From positions 1 through 64,000 of the forward strand of contig NZ_JAKRMY010000008.1 in the NCBI RefSeq assembly GCF_022346005.1: DNA of 64,000 nt. The letters are read 5' to 3'. Under the pieces are notes generated by a model. The model ran no database searches. It was not told where the DNA came from and was given only the letters and a program-made list of their open reading frames with translations. This DNA comes from Corynebacterium sp. ACRPS. GTDB taxonomy: Bacteria > Actinomycetota > Actinomycetes > Mycobacteriales > Mycobacteriaceae. Shown here piece by piece: positions 9,570 through 18,534 of this stretch. Numbering within the stretch: position 1 is the first letter of the stretch; each line of letters starts with the position of its first letter. The position numbers and the translations under genes were made by a program.

Positions 9570-10287
9570 CTCGCATAGGCCTTTCCACGGCCGAGTACTG
9601 GCCATCGGAGCAGCAATGATCCTCGCAAACGTGTCCCTTGCTCTGGCTGGCTGTGACGATAATTCCACCAACGCTGATGGTCAACGCCTCCAGTATGAGA
9701 CTGCTTCGAGGTCCACCTCACCAGAAAAAGATGACGACGCAGAGCAGGAAACCTCGAGGAAAGATTCTTCCCCAAGAGAAGAAACTACTTCCAAGCCAGT
9801 GCCGCCCAACGTAGTGATGGATGAGGAAGAGGAAAGCCAAGCGTCCCAACTAGGTGACGAGAATTCTTCTGCAAGCAAATCCGACCAAACCTGCGGTACG
9901 CAAAGCGCCCAGACAGCGTTCCAAGACAGCGTTTCCCAAGTTGCGCCGTGGTACACCATCGGTTGGGAGCTAATCGATTCCTCAGGCTACGACCCTTGCG
10001 CTTCCCTATCGTGGGAAACCCTGATGATCGAGGGAGGAACAAGTTCTTCTCCCTACCACATCATGCTGTTCAACCACGGTGAGTACTTAGGGACCGCAAC
10101 AGCAGAACCCTACGGCTTCGCTCCCACGGTTGAACGCGTAAACGATTCCGAAATCGCGGTGACCTATCACTGGCCTCGCAAAGGTGAAAGCAATGCCAAC
10201 CGCTCGGGTACAACCAATGCGGGATTCCGCTGGGATGAGAGCGAGCAGAAGGTCATCATGTCGGGTGATGTTCCATCAACACGATAG
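9556..10287 (+). CDS. LppP/LprE family lipoprotein
   Basis: The secreted lipoprotein has 243 residues (TTG start at 9556, or ATG at 9562). It overlaps the end of the J-like gene by 14 bases, which points to translational coupling. A signal peptide ends in the lipobox LAGC with the modified Cys at about residue 33. An acidic, Ser-rich linker follows (about 35-110). The C-terminal domain matches the actinobacterial LppP/LprE pattern (CASLSWETLMIEGG, ILFNHGEYLG-type strand, AVTYHWPRKGESNANRSG). Mycobacterial relatives are envelope lipoproteins of poorly defined function. Confidence 0.75.
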   Translation: MRMPNSHRPFHGRVLAIGAAMILANVSLALAGCDDNSTNADGQRLQYETASRSTSPEKDDDAEQETSRKDSSPREETTSKPVPPNVVMDEEEESQASQLGDENSSASKSDQTCGTQSAQTAFQDSVSQVAPWYTIGWELIDSSGYDPCASLSWETLMIEGGTSSSPYHIMLFNHGEYLGTATAEPYGFAPTVERVNDSEIAVTYHWPRKGESNANRSGTTNAGFRWDESEQKVIMSGDVPSTR

Positions 10288-10393
10288 GTCAATGTAAAAC
10301 AAGCACGTTTCGCTGAATTTTCAACCGTTTTGTGGCAAATCTTGCTAGGTTCGCGCTGGTGGCTGCACTCCCCTGCTACGTGCACCTAGCCAT

Positions 10394-10424
10394 CGAAGGG
10401 CCCGCTGTGCTGGGCCCAACTTCG
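10394..10424. terminator. Possible bidirectional hairpin between convergent genes
   Basis: CGAAGGGCCC at 10394-10403 pairs with GGGCCC plus CTTCG at 10412-10424, with an AA bulge. It lies between the lipoprotein gene and the convergent end of cysN. There is no clear T-run, so it is a weak call. Confidence 0.35.
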
Positions 10425-10509
10425 CCGCTGTTGCTCGGTGCACAGGCCTCAATATGACGCGCAGCGACATGAGCGACAGCGGCTAAAGTGAGAGTGGCGC
10501 GAAAAACGA

Positions 10510-11793
10510 CTAGCGCAAGCGGTGGCCTACGAAGCCGGCGGCCAGGGTATTGCCGGAGGATTGATCAATGAGCAGGAAATTTCCCACGGCGCCGCGGGCG
10601 GCGTAATCCTCCACGGGCAGTTCGGCCTGGGTCTGGATGGTGATATGGGCGATATCGTTCATAACAACGGCCTCAGGATCATCAACGTCAGATACGCCAT
10701 CGAGATCCAAGGTGCGGGAAAGAGCAGCAATGCGGGCCTTGACCAGGGAGGAACCATAGCGCAGCTTGAGCATCTGGCCGGGCTTTAGGTCCTTTTCGGT
10801 AAGGCCTACCACCGTGGCAGCGAATTCCCGGGTGGCCGGGGGACGCTGGGCGCCGACGAGGAGATCGCCGCGGGTGAGATCGACGTCATCGGCAAGCAGT
10901 AGCGTCACCGAATCACCGGCGGTGGCCGAGGAAGCTGGCCCGTCGGCGGTATCGATCTGGGTGACGGTGCTGGTGCGGCCTTCGGGCAGGTGCACCGTAT
11001 CGCCCACGGAGATGGACCCGGCCTTCACGCGGCCGGCGTAGCCGCGGTAATCGGTGGCGTGTTCGCGGATGACGTACTGGATGGGAAAGCGAAAGTCCAG
11101 CTCATCGGCGCGTCCGGTGGCGACGGGAATGGTCTCAAGCACCTCGAGGACGGTGGGGCCGGTGTACCAGTCCATGGTGGTGGAGCGCTCGACCACGTTA
11201 TCGCCCTTGAGCGCGGAAATGGGCACGACGGTGGTATCGGTAATGTCCAGGCGCTGCGCAATCTTATGGAATTCGGCCTCGATATCGCGGAAGACCTGCT
11301 CGTCATAGTCCACGAGGTCGATCTTGTTGACCGCAAGGACGACGTGGCGTACGCCCAGGAGCGCGGCCACGTTGAGGTGGCGGCGGGTTTGTTCGACGAC
11401 GCCGTGGCGGGCATCGATGAGCAGCACCACTACCTGCGAGGTGGACATGCCGGTAACCGTATTGCGGGTGTACTGCACGTGGCCTGGGGTATCGGCGAGG
11501 ATGAAGGTGCGCTTATCGGTGGCGAAGTAGCGGTAGGCCACGTCGATGGTGATGCCTTGCTCGCGCTCGGCACGCAGGCCATCGACAAGCAGGGATAAGT
11601 CCATGCCATCGAAACCGCGATCGGAGGAGGAACGCTCCATGGACTCAACCTGATCCGCGAGCACGGACTTGGTGTCATAGAGCAGGCGGCCGACGAAGGT
11701 GGATTTGCCGTCATCAACGGAGCCGGCGGTGCATAAGCGCAGGGTATCGCGCTGTTTGAGGGCGCCGACATTTGGCGCGAGGGTAGTCGTCAT
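10510..11793 (-). CDS. cysN: Sulfate adenylyltransferase GTPase subunit CysN
   Basis: CysN hydrolyses GTP to drive APS formation from ATP and sulfate together with CysD. The 427-residue protein shows G1 GSVDDGKST (about residues 24-32), G3 DTPGH, G4 NKID and an EF-Tu-like beta-barrel tail. It ends there, with no fused APS kinase (CysC) domain. Its ATG overlaps the cysD stop as ATGA (11791-11794), so the two subunits are translationally coupled. It is the last gene of cysHDN. Confidence 0.95.
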   Translation of the reverse strand: MTTTLAPNVGALKQRDTLRLCTAGSVDDGKSTFVGRLLYDTKSVLADQVESMERSSSDRGFDGMDLSLLVDGLRAEREQGITIDVAYRYFATDKRTFILADTPGHVQYTRNTVTGMSTSQVVVLLIDARHGVVEQTRRHLNVAALLGVRHVVLAVNKIDLVDYDEQVFRDIEAEFHKIAQRLDITDTTVVPISALKGDNVVERSTTMDWYTGPTVLEVLETIPVATGRADELDFRFPIQYVIREHATDYRGYAGRVKAGSISVGDTVHLPEGRTSTVTQIDTADGPASSATAGDSVTLLLADDVDLTRGDLLVGAQRPPATREFAATVVGLTEKDLKPGQMLKLRYGSSLVKARIAALSRTLDLDGVSDVDDPEAVVMNDIAHITIQTQAELPVEDYAARGAVGNFLLIDQSSGNTLAAGFVGHRLR

Positions 11794-12692
11794 CAGAAGT
11801 AGCCTTCCTTCTTGCGGTCTTCCATGGCGGATTCAGAAAGTTTGTCATCGGCGCGGGTGGCACCGCGCTCAGACAGGGTGGAAATAGAGATTTCCGCGAG
11901 CACCTCATCTGGGCTGGAGGCGGTGGATTCAACGGCACCGGTGCAGGACATATCGCCGACGGTGCGGTAGCGCACGGTGCGAGTCTCTAGCTGCTCATCA
12001 TCTTTCGGCCCGCCCCATTCACCTGGCGAAAGCCACATGCCGCCGCGGTTGAAGACCTCGCGCTGGTGCGAATAATAAATGGGCGGCAGCTCGAGCCCGC
12101 GCGCGCCAATGTATTCCCAAATATCGGATTCGGTCCAGTTAGAAATGGGAAAGACGCGCACGTTTTCGCCGGCCATCTTGCCGCCGTTGTACAGATCCCA
12201 CAGCTCGGGGCGCTGGCGGCGAGGGTCCCACCCGCCGAAGGAATCGCGGATAGAAAAGATGCGTTCCTTGGCGCGGGCGCGCTCCTCATCGCGGCGGGCC
12301 CCACCCAGCACGGCGTCGTACTCGCGCTTGGCGATGGTCTCTACCAACGGCACCGACTGCAGCGGGTTGCGCGTTCCATCGGGCCGTTCTTGTAGCTCGC
12401 CGCTATCGATCCAGTCTTGGACGTGGGCGACGTGGAGGCGGGCGCCGGATTCTGCGACCAAGTCATCGCGGAATTTGATGACCTCGGGGAAGTTATGGCC
12501 GGTATCCACGTGGAGCAATTCAAATGGCACAGTTGCCGGGGCGAAGGCGCGGCGGGCCAGCTCGAAGACGACGACGGAGTCCTTGCCGCCAGAAAAGAGG
12601 ATGCCTACCTTATCGAATTGCCCGGCCACCTCGCGCAGGATGTGGATGGATTCATTTTCTAGGTCTTGTAGGTGTGGGGAAAGTGTGCTCAT
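11793..12692 (-). CDS. cysD: Sulfate adenylyltransferase subunit CysD
   Basis: CysD is the catalytic subunit that adenylates sulfate to APS. The 299-residue protein has the PP-loop motif LFSGGKDSVV near residue 35 and the family motifs DTGHNFPEVI and GARRDEE. I choose ATG 12692, which overlaps the cysH stop as TAATG, rather than a GTG six codons upstream. It belongs to the operon cysH-cysD-cysN. Confidence 0.95.
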   Translation of the reverse strand: MSTLSPHLQDLENESIHILREVAGQFDKVGILFSGGKDSVVVFELARRAFAPATVPFELLHVDTGHNFPEVIKFRDDLVAESGARLHVAHVQDWIDSGELQERPDGTRNPLQSVPLVETIAKREYDAVLGGARRDEERARAKERIFSIRDSFGGWDPRRQRPELWDLYNGGKMAGENVRVFPISNWTESDIWEYIGARGLELPPIYYSHQREVFNRGGMWLSPGEWGGPKDDEQLETRTVRYRTVGDMSCTGAVESTASSPDEVLAEISISTLSERGATRADDKLSESAMEDRKKEGYF

Positions 12693-13477
12693 TATTCGTG
12701 TAACCCGCATTCTGTCTTGCCATCTCCAAATACTCGCCCGGAGCGGGCGTCCTCACCATCGCCGACTGGGAAGGTCAACGGCGCATCGCCGATGGACCGG
12801 TATCCCTGCAGGGTCAGCGGGTGGATGATGAGGTCATTATCTGCGATGTACTGATCGGTATCGTCCAAGTTCCAGGTGATAATCGGCGAAATCTTCAACC
12901 GCCCGGTGCGGTCCAGGCTGAGTGCCGGGGCGTGGGCGCGGTGCTCGGAATCGGCCCGGCGCAGGCCCGTGACCCATCCGGCATAAGGGTCCATGGCCAT
13001 ATTCAGTGGCTCCACCTTGCGCATGCGGTTATAGGCGGCAGTATCGCGCGCGTAGAGGCGCGGGCCGTACACCTCATCTTGCTCTTCGGGGCTCAGCAGC
13101 GGCAGCACGCGAACAAGGGGGAGATCCGGGTAGCGCTTGTCCACCTCCTCGGCCACCTGGAGGGTCTCTGGAAAGTGCCAGCCGGTATCGATGAAGAGCA
13201 GATCCGCTGCGAGCCCGGCGCGGTGGGAGAGCTCTGCCAGCACGGTATTTTCCATGGACATGGTGACCGCAAGCCGGCCAAGGGCGTGCTCGGCGGCCCA
13301 CTCGGCGATGTTTTCTGCGGATTCGTAGGCGAGCTTATCCGCCCACGTGTCCACTAACTGTTCATTGCGCGCGGCCACCTCGGCGGAGAGCGGAGCGGTA
13401 TCGCGCGTGCCTTCGGGCGAGATATGGGGATCGCGGAAGGACTTTCCACCATCCAGCAGGTTCGTCGTTGGGTTCAT
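12692..13477 (-). CDS. cysH: Phosphoadenylyl-/adenylyl-sulfate reductase CysH, cluster-free type
   Basis: CysH reduces (P)APS to sulfite with thioredoxin or a similar donor. The 261-residue protein has the PP-loop region (LAVTMSMENTVLAELSH), DTGWHFPETL and the catalytic C-terminal Cys257 in KTECGLHE. The paired cysteines and CxxC that bind a 4Fe-4S cluster in APS reductases are missing: AAYNRMRKVEPL stands where CC-RMRKVEPL is usual, and SIGDAPLT replaces SIGCxxC. This matches the PAPS-reductase pattern of E. coli (YNxxNKVEPM, SVGDTHTT). I start at ATG 13477 (MNPTTNLL); the frame is open to 13510. It is divergent from the Fpr relic with an McbR site between. Confidence 0.9.
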   Translation of the reverse strand: MNPTTNLLDGGKSFRDPHISPEGTRDTAPLSAEVAARNEQLVDTWADKLAYESAENIAEWAAEHALGRLAVTMSMENTVLAELSHRAGLAADLLFIDTGWHFPETLQVAEEVDKRYPDLPLVRVLPLLSPEEQDEVYGPRLYARDTAAYNRMRKVEPLNMAMDPYAGWVTGLRRADSEHRAHAPALSLDRTGRLKISPIITWNLDDTDQYIADNDLIIHPLTLQGYRSIGDAPLTFPVGDGEDARSGRVFGDGKTECGLHE

Positions 13478-13597
13478 GAGCTCACACACTAGGCAACCGC
13501 GGTAGCTCACGCAGCGCGTTTTTCCGGAAACGGCGCTGAGCTTGGCAGAAAGGGAGAATAAAATGTTTTATTTCTAGACCAAGCCGACCTAACTTTA

Positions 13598-13613
13598 TAG
13601 ACAATGTAGTCTA
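13598..13613. promoter_or_regulatory. McbR operator TAGAC-N6-GTCTA
   Basis: TAGAC at 13598-13602 and GTCTA at 13609-13613 flank six bases. This is the exact consensus recognised in C. glutamicum by McbR, the S-adenosylhomocysteine-responsive repressor of methionine and cysteine genes. It stands 38 bases before the 13651 gene and 121 bases before cysH, so it may control both directions. Confidence 0.75.
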
Positions 13614-13650
13614 TTGCGGGCCGACCAGACTTGCCCGAGGAGGAACTTTT

Positions 13651-14067
13651 ATGCAGCGTGTCGCCATCATTGGAAAAGGTCCTGCCGCCCTATCCACCGT
13701 GGAAAGACTCCTAAGCGCCGGCATGTGCGTAGACCTCATCTCAGAAAAAACTGCACCGTTCGGTCTACTTCGCCGCTTCGCGGGGCTTGCCGGCGTGGTC
13801 GATGAGGCCGTGCCGCACGAGTGTGCACCGGGTACGACCCCGCGGCTGCGCCTACTGGGAAACGTACGCGTGGGAGTAGACGGCGATATCACCCATAACG
13901 AGGTCCACCAGCTGGCCACCCACGGGGACCGCGAGCTCATCGTCATGGAATTAAAGGCCCGCGGCATTCCCGTTACCACGTGGGAGGGGCTGTGCACGCC
14001 AATTACGGATTTTGAGGACTGGGCCAGCGTCATCGCCAGGGCACAATTGGCGCACGTCTTGGTCTAG
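13651..14067 (+). pseudogene. Internally deleted ferredoxin-NADP reductase (FprA/Fpr2-like)
   Basis: The 138-residue frame begins like an FprA-type reductase: RVAIIGKGPAALSTVERLL (FAD-binding GxGxxA), then APFGLLRRF and LRLLGNVRVG. After about residue 80 it jumps to what looks like the enzyme's extreme C-terminus (MELKARGIPVTTWEGL). Normal members have about 450 residues, so roughly 300 central residues, including the NADP domain, are missing in frame. In C. glutamicum fpr2 stands next to cysI and cysHDN, so this is probably the remnant of that gene. The ribosome site is GAGGAGG at 13636-13642. It may still be expressed but cannot be a working reductase. Confidence 0.65.
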
Positions 14068-14177
14068 GTTCGGCTACGAGGTCAGGTGCCTAAATATAAA
14101 TACCGTTCGCCCCATCTGCGCCGACCAGATATGCTTGCAGGTTAATCCCTATTCTCCCTCGAAAGAAGCGCAGGTTT

Positions 14178-15920
14178 ATGGATCTGGTCCGAATCCTCTT
14201 TACCCGCTCGGCACCCTATACGCCCTATGTCCTAGCGGTACTTATCCTGCAGGCGCTGTCCACCGCGGCCACCCTGTATCTGCCGTCCTTGAACGCCAAG
14301 ATCATCGATGAGGGCGTGTCCAAGGGCGATATCGACTATATCTGGGACACCGGCGCAATCATGCTCATCGTAGCCTTTGTCCAGGTCATTACCGCCATCG
14401 GCGCGGTGTGGTGCGGCAGCCGCACGGCCATGGGCGTGGGCCGGGACCTGCGCAGCGAGGTCTTCCGCAAGGTCACCACGTTTTCCGCGGAAGATATGAG
14501 CGAGTTCGGCACGCCCACCCTTATTACCCGCGGCACCAATGACGTGCAGCAGGTGCAGATGGTCTACATGATGATGCTGAACTTCATGGTCACAGCGCCC
14601 ATTATGTCCATCGGCGGCATCATCATGGCCATTCGCGAGGACGCCGGACTGTCCTGGTTGGTGTGGGTTTCTGTCGCGGTGCTGCTCGGCACCATCTCCG
14701 TCCTCATCGCGCGGCTCATGCCGCTTTTTCGTTCCATGCAGGACAAGCTGGACACCATCAACGGCACCCTGCGCGAGCAAATCACCGGCATCCGCGTCGT
14801 GCGCGCCTTTGTGCGCGAGGCCTATGAAACTGAGCGTTTTACCAAGGCCAATAAGGACATTACCCAGCTTTCGCTGAAAATCGGCCAGCTTTTTGTTCTC
14901 ATGTTCCCGCTTATCACCGTCATCTTGAACGTGGCCACGGGCGCAGTGCTGTGGTTTGGCGGCCAACGCGTGGATGCCGGGCTTGTCGATGTCGGCGGGC
15001 TCACCGCCTTCCTGCAATACCTGCTGCAAATCCTCGCCGCCGTCATGATGGGCACGTTTATGGCGATGATGCTCCCGCGCGCCCTTGTGTGTGCCCGCCG
15101 CATCACCGGGGTTTTAAGCCACGAGCCGTCCATTACCCCGCCGAAAGATACCGTCACCCCGGAAACCATGTCCGGCACCGTAGAGTTTCGCAATGTCAGC
15201 TTCTCCTATGCCGGCGCGGATGCCCCGGTGCTAGAGGATGTTTCCTTTACCGCCACTCCCGGCACCACCACCGCGATCATCGGTTCTACCGGCGCGGGCA
15301 AGACCACGCTGCTGTCCCTCATCCCGCGCCTCTACGTCCCGAGCGAGGGCGAGGTGCTTATCGATGCCACCCCTACCACCTCCCTCTCCCGCCCGGACAT
15401 CGTCAGCCGTGTCTCGCTGGTGCCGCAAAAGGCCTACTTGTTTAGCGGCACGGTGGCCTCCAACCTGCGCTTGGGCCGCCCCGAGGCCACCGACGATCAA
15501 TTATGGGAGGCGCTGCGCGTGGCGCAGGCGGACTTCGTCGATGACCTGGACATGCCCATTGCACAGGGCGGCACCAATGTATCGGGCGGGCAGCGCCAGC
15601 GCCTATCCATTGCCCGCATGCTCGTGGCCCAGCCGCGCATTTACCTCTTTGATGATTCCTTCTCCGCGCTGGATGTGGTCACGGATGCCAATGTGCGCGC
15701 CGCCATGCACCAGTCCTTTACTCAGCGCGGCGAGGCCGTCACCACCATCATCGTGGCCCAGCGCGTGGCCTCCATCCAGGATGCCGATCAGATTTTGGTC
15801 ATCGATAAAGGGCGCATCGTCGCCCGCGGCACCCACACTGAGCTACTGAAATCCTCAGAGGTGTACCAGGAAATCGTTGAATCCCAAGAAACCGCTGGAG
15901 TAGCTGGAGGAGAGCACTAA
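14178..15920 (+). CDS. ABC exporter half-transporter, subunit A (degenerate catalytic site)
   Basis: The 580-residue protein has a six-helix membrane domain (about 1-320) and a C-terminal ATPase domain (about 335-570). Walker A is GSTGAGKTT and the signature is VSGGQRQR. Walker B is YLFDDSFSALD, with Asp where the catalytic Glu is usual. The switch residue is Gln in VAQRVAS instead of His. These changes mark the non-catalytic site of heterodimeric exporters such as TM287/288 or BmrCD. Its stop overlaps the next gene as TAATG. The substrate is likely a drug or lipid but unproven. Confidence 0.9.
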   Translation: MDLVRILFTRSAPYTPYVLAVLILQALSTAATLYLPSLNAKIIDEGVSKGDIDYIWDTGAIMLIVAFVQVITAIGAVWCGSRTAMGVGRDLRSEVFRKVTTFSAEDMSEFGTPTLITRGTNDVQQVQMVYMMMLNFMVTAPIMSIGGIIMAIREDAGLSWLVWVSVAVLLGTISVLIARLMPLFRSMQDKLDTINGTLREQITGIRVVRAFVREAYETERFTKANKDITQLSLKIGQLFVLMFPLITVILNVATGAVLWFGGQRVDAGLVDVGGLTAFLQYLLQILAAVMMGTFMAMMLPRALVCARRITGVLSHEPSITPPKDTVTPETMSGTVEFRNVSFSYAGADAPVLEDVSFTATPGTTTAIIGSTGAGKTTLLSLIPRLYVPSEGEVLIDATPTTSLSRPDIVSRVSLVPQKAYLFSGTVASNLRLGRPEATDDQLWEALRVAQADFVDDLDMPIAQGGTNVSGGQRQRLSIARMLVAQPRIYLFDDSFSALDVVTDANVRAAMHQSFTQRGEAVTTIIVAQRVASIQDADQILVIDKGRIVARGTHTELLKSSEVYQEIVESQETAGVAGGEH

Positions 15921-17884
15921 TGGCCAAGGACACCACACACAACTCCTCCGCTGAGGACGCCGAGCTCCAGGAGCTTGAGGCCAAGGTCGCCGCCGATGAA
16001 TGGTCCGGTTCCGCACCGCGTCAGGCCAAGAATTTTTGGCCTTCTGCCAAGCGCTTACTGCTGCTACTCATGCCCTATAAGCGCATGCTAGCGGTAGTGG
16101 CGGCGATGGACGTAGTCTGTGTTTTCCTCGCGGTCTTTGCCCCTAAAATCTTGGGCGATGCCATGGACGTCATCTTTTCTGGCGTCATCTCCCGCGAGCT
16201 GTCATCTGGCATCTCGGCGCAGCAGGCCATCGACGGTATGCGCGCCCAGGGCCAGGATCAGGTGGCCGATATGGCCTCCGGCATGGATTTCACTCCCGGC
16301 GAGGGCATCGACTTTACCCGCTTGGGTACGCTTATCATCGCGGTGATCGCGATGTACATCGTCTCTGCCGCCTTCGAACTCTGGCAGGGGCTCATCTTAA
16401 ACCGCCTGACCATCGACACGGTCTACGAGCTGCGCAAGCGCGTGGAGGCCAAGGTGCATGCCCTGCCGTTAAATTACTTCGATTCCCACCAGCGCGGCGA
16501 TATCCTCTCGCGCACCACCAATGACATCGACAATGTGCAACAGGCCCTCCAGCAGGCACTTTCCCAGCTGTTCTATAACATCCTGATGATCCTGGGCATC
16601 ACCGTGATGATGTTTAGCATCTCTTGGCAACTTGCCCTGGTGGCACTCTTGGCGCTGCCGCTAACCGCGCTGATCATCGGGGTCATTGGCGGGCGCTCGC
16701 AGCGCCAATTTAAAACCCAGTGGCGCGCTACCGGCCAGCTCAATGGCCAAGTGGAAGAGTCCTTCTCCGGCCACGATCTGGGCATCGTCTTTGGCCGCAC
16801 GGAGGATATGACGCGCCAATTTGATGAGCGCAATGACAAGCTCTTCCGCTCCTCTGCACTGGCGCAATTCCTCTCCGGCATCATGATGCCCATCATGCAG
16901 TTCGTGTCCTACCTGTCTTATGTGGCCATCGCTGTGCTTGGCGGCCTGCGCGTGGCCAACGGGCAGATGACCCTGGGCCAGGCCACCGCCTTTATCCAGT
17001 ACTCCCGCGAATTTAACCAGCCGCTGGGCCAATTGGGCGGCATGATGCAACAGGTGCAATCCGGCGTGGCCTCTGCGGAGCGCGTCTTCGAATTCCTCGA
17101 TGCGGAAGAGCAATCGCTGGAGGCTACCAGCGATGAGCTAGTAGGCCGCGCCCGCGGCCGCGTAGAGTTTCAGGACGTTGGCTTTTCCTATTCGCCGGAG
17201 AAGGAACTTATTACCGGGCTCAACCTACGCGTGGAGCCGGGGCAAACCGCGGCGATCGTGGGGCCCACCGGCGCGGGCAAGACCACCATGGTCAACCTGC
17301 TCATGCGCTTTTATGACATCGATTCAGGCCGCATTCTTATCGATGGCCACGAAACCGCCCACATGCCCCGCACCGCCCTGCGCTCCCAGGTGGGCATGGT
17401 GCTACAAGATGCCGTCCTCTTTGAGGGCACCATCATGGACAATATCCGCTACGGCCGGCTCGATGCCACGGACGATGAGGTTATCGCCGCGGCCAAGGCC
17501 ACCTACGTCGATCGCTTCGTGCACTCCCTACCGGAGGGCTATGACACCGTTATCGACCAAGATGGCGGCGCCATCTCCGCCGGTGAGCGCCAGTTGATTA
17601 CCATTGCTCGCGCCTTTTTGGCCCAGCCTGCGCTGCTCATCTTGGATGAGGCGACCTCGTCCGTGGATACCCGCACCGAGGTGCTTGTCCAGGAGGCCAT
17701 GAATGCCCTGCGCGCCGAGCGCACCTCCTTCGTCATCGCCCACCGCCTATCCACCATCCGGGATGCTGATCTGATCTTGGTGATGGAAAACGGGGGCATC
17801 GTCGAGCAAGGTTCGCACGAAGAACTGCTGCGCGCCCAAGGCGCTTATTGGCGCCTGCACCAATCGCAGTTCAACGAGGCTTAA
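15920..17884 (+). CDS. ABC exporter half-transporter, subunit B (catalytic)
   Basis: The 654-residue partner has a longer N-terminal cytoplasmic region (about 45 charged residues), a six-helix domain with an unusual insert around residues 95-125, and an ATPase domain from about 415. Walker A is GPTGAGKTT, Walker B has the canonical Glu ([12 protein letters not shown]), and the switch His is present (VIAHRLST). Its signature is altered to ISAGERQ. The good ATP site of the dimer therefore combines this subunit's Walker motifs with the partner's VSGGQ. It converges on the 17905 gene with 20 bases between. Confidence 0.92.
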   Translation: MAKDTTHNSSAEDAELQELEAKVAADEWSGSAPRQAKNFWPSAKRLLLLLMPYKRMLAVVAAMDVVCVFLAVFAPKILGDAMDVIFSGVISRELSSGISAQQAIDGMRAQGQDQVADMASGMDFTPGEGIDFTRLGTLIIAVIAMYIVSAAFELWQGLILNRLTIDTVYELRKRVEAKVHALPLNYFDSHQRGDILSRTTNDIDNVQQALQQALSQLFYNILMILGITVMMFSISWQLALVALLALPLTALIIGVIGGRSQRQFKTQWRATGQLNGQVEESFSGHDLGIVFGRTEDMTRQFDERNDKLFRSSALAQFLSGIMMPIMQFVSYLSYVAIAVLGGLRVANGQMTLGQATAFIQYSREFNQPLGQLGGMMQQVQSGVASAERVFEFLDAEEQSLEATSDELVGRARGRVEFQDVGFSYSPEKELITGLNLRVEPGQTAAIVGPTGAGKTTMVNLLMRFYDIDSGRILIDGHETAHMPRTALRSQVGMVLQDAVLFEGTIMDNIRYGRLDATDDEVIAAAKATYVDRFVHSLPEGYDTVIDQDGGAISAGERQLITIARAFLAQPALLILDEATSSVDTRTEVLVQEAMNALRAERTSFVIAHRLSTIRDADLILVMENGGIVEQGSHEELLRAQGAYWRLHQSQFNEA

Positions 17885-17904
17885 GGGAAGGAGCCGCTGC
17901 GTGG

Positions 17905-18534
17905 TTACTGCACGTTGAGCTGGACCTGCGGGGCGTGCAAATTAGCGCCCTGCAGGTTGACCAGCTCCATGGTGACATCTTGCAGCGAAATGTGCTCCAT
18001 CAAAACGTTCGGGATAGGAGCATCGGGCACCACGTGCGGGTCAGGAACGCCCAATTGATCAAGCACCGCGTTGAGATCGCCGTTGGATAGATCGACGTTT
18101 ACCGGAATGGTGGGGTGATCCACCACTGCAGGCGTTGTCTGCAGTCCAGTGGTCAGGACGGTGACCGGCCCGTCCGTGACGGTGGTTTCTACATCACCAG
18201 TGGTTAGCTTGCCTTGCCCCATAGCAGCGGGCAGGGTCAACGCGAGGTTACGCGCCGCCAACTTATCACCTACGAGTTTCAGTGCTCGTTGTTCACCTTG
18301 TGCGGTAGGCACAGTGATGAGCGAGGCGCTTACGTTTCCAGTCAGGGTGACATTATCAGCAGTCACCGTGCTGAGTTCAGATTGCGCTAAGGCCAAGCCT
18401 TCCTGCGCACGGGTTTCCTCAGGTTGGTTCACCGCACACACCGCTGTAAAAGCGCAGAGCACTGCGAGCGCACTACCTTTTACCACACGAGCGGAGCGAC
18501 GACGCGGTAGCGAGCTCAGCCTGAATAGCTTCAT
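17905..18534 (-). CDS. Secreted protein, third gene of the DUF6230/DUF6114 operon
   Basis: This 209-residue exported protein has a twin-Arg-containing N-region (RRRSARVVK) and a hydrophobic core ending near VCAV. The mature part is rich in Thr, Val, Leu and Asn with repeating beta-strand-like patterns (VTADNVTLTGNVSASLITV, LQGANLHAPQVQLNV). It resembles the 19288 product in style and may be a paralogue. Its ATG overlaps the stop of the DUF6114 gene (ATGA, 18531-18534). No catalytic motif is visible. Confidence 0.7.
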   Translation of the reverse strand: MKLFRLSSLPRRRSARVVKGSALAVLCAFTAVCAVNQPEETRAQEGLALAQSELSTVTADNVTLTGNVSASLITVPTAQGEQRALKLVGDKLAARNLALTLPAAMGQGKLTTGDVETTVTDGPVTVLTTGLQTTPAVVDHPTIPVNVDLSNGDLNAVLDQLGVPDPHVVPDAPIPNVLMEHISLQDVTMELVNLQGANLHAPQVQLNVQ

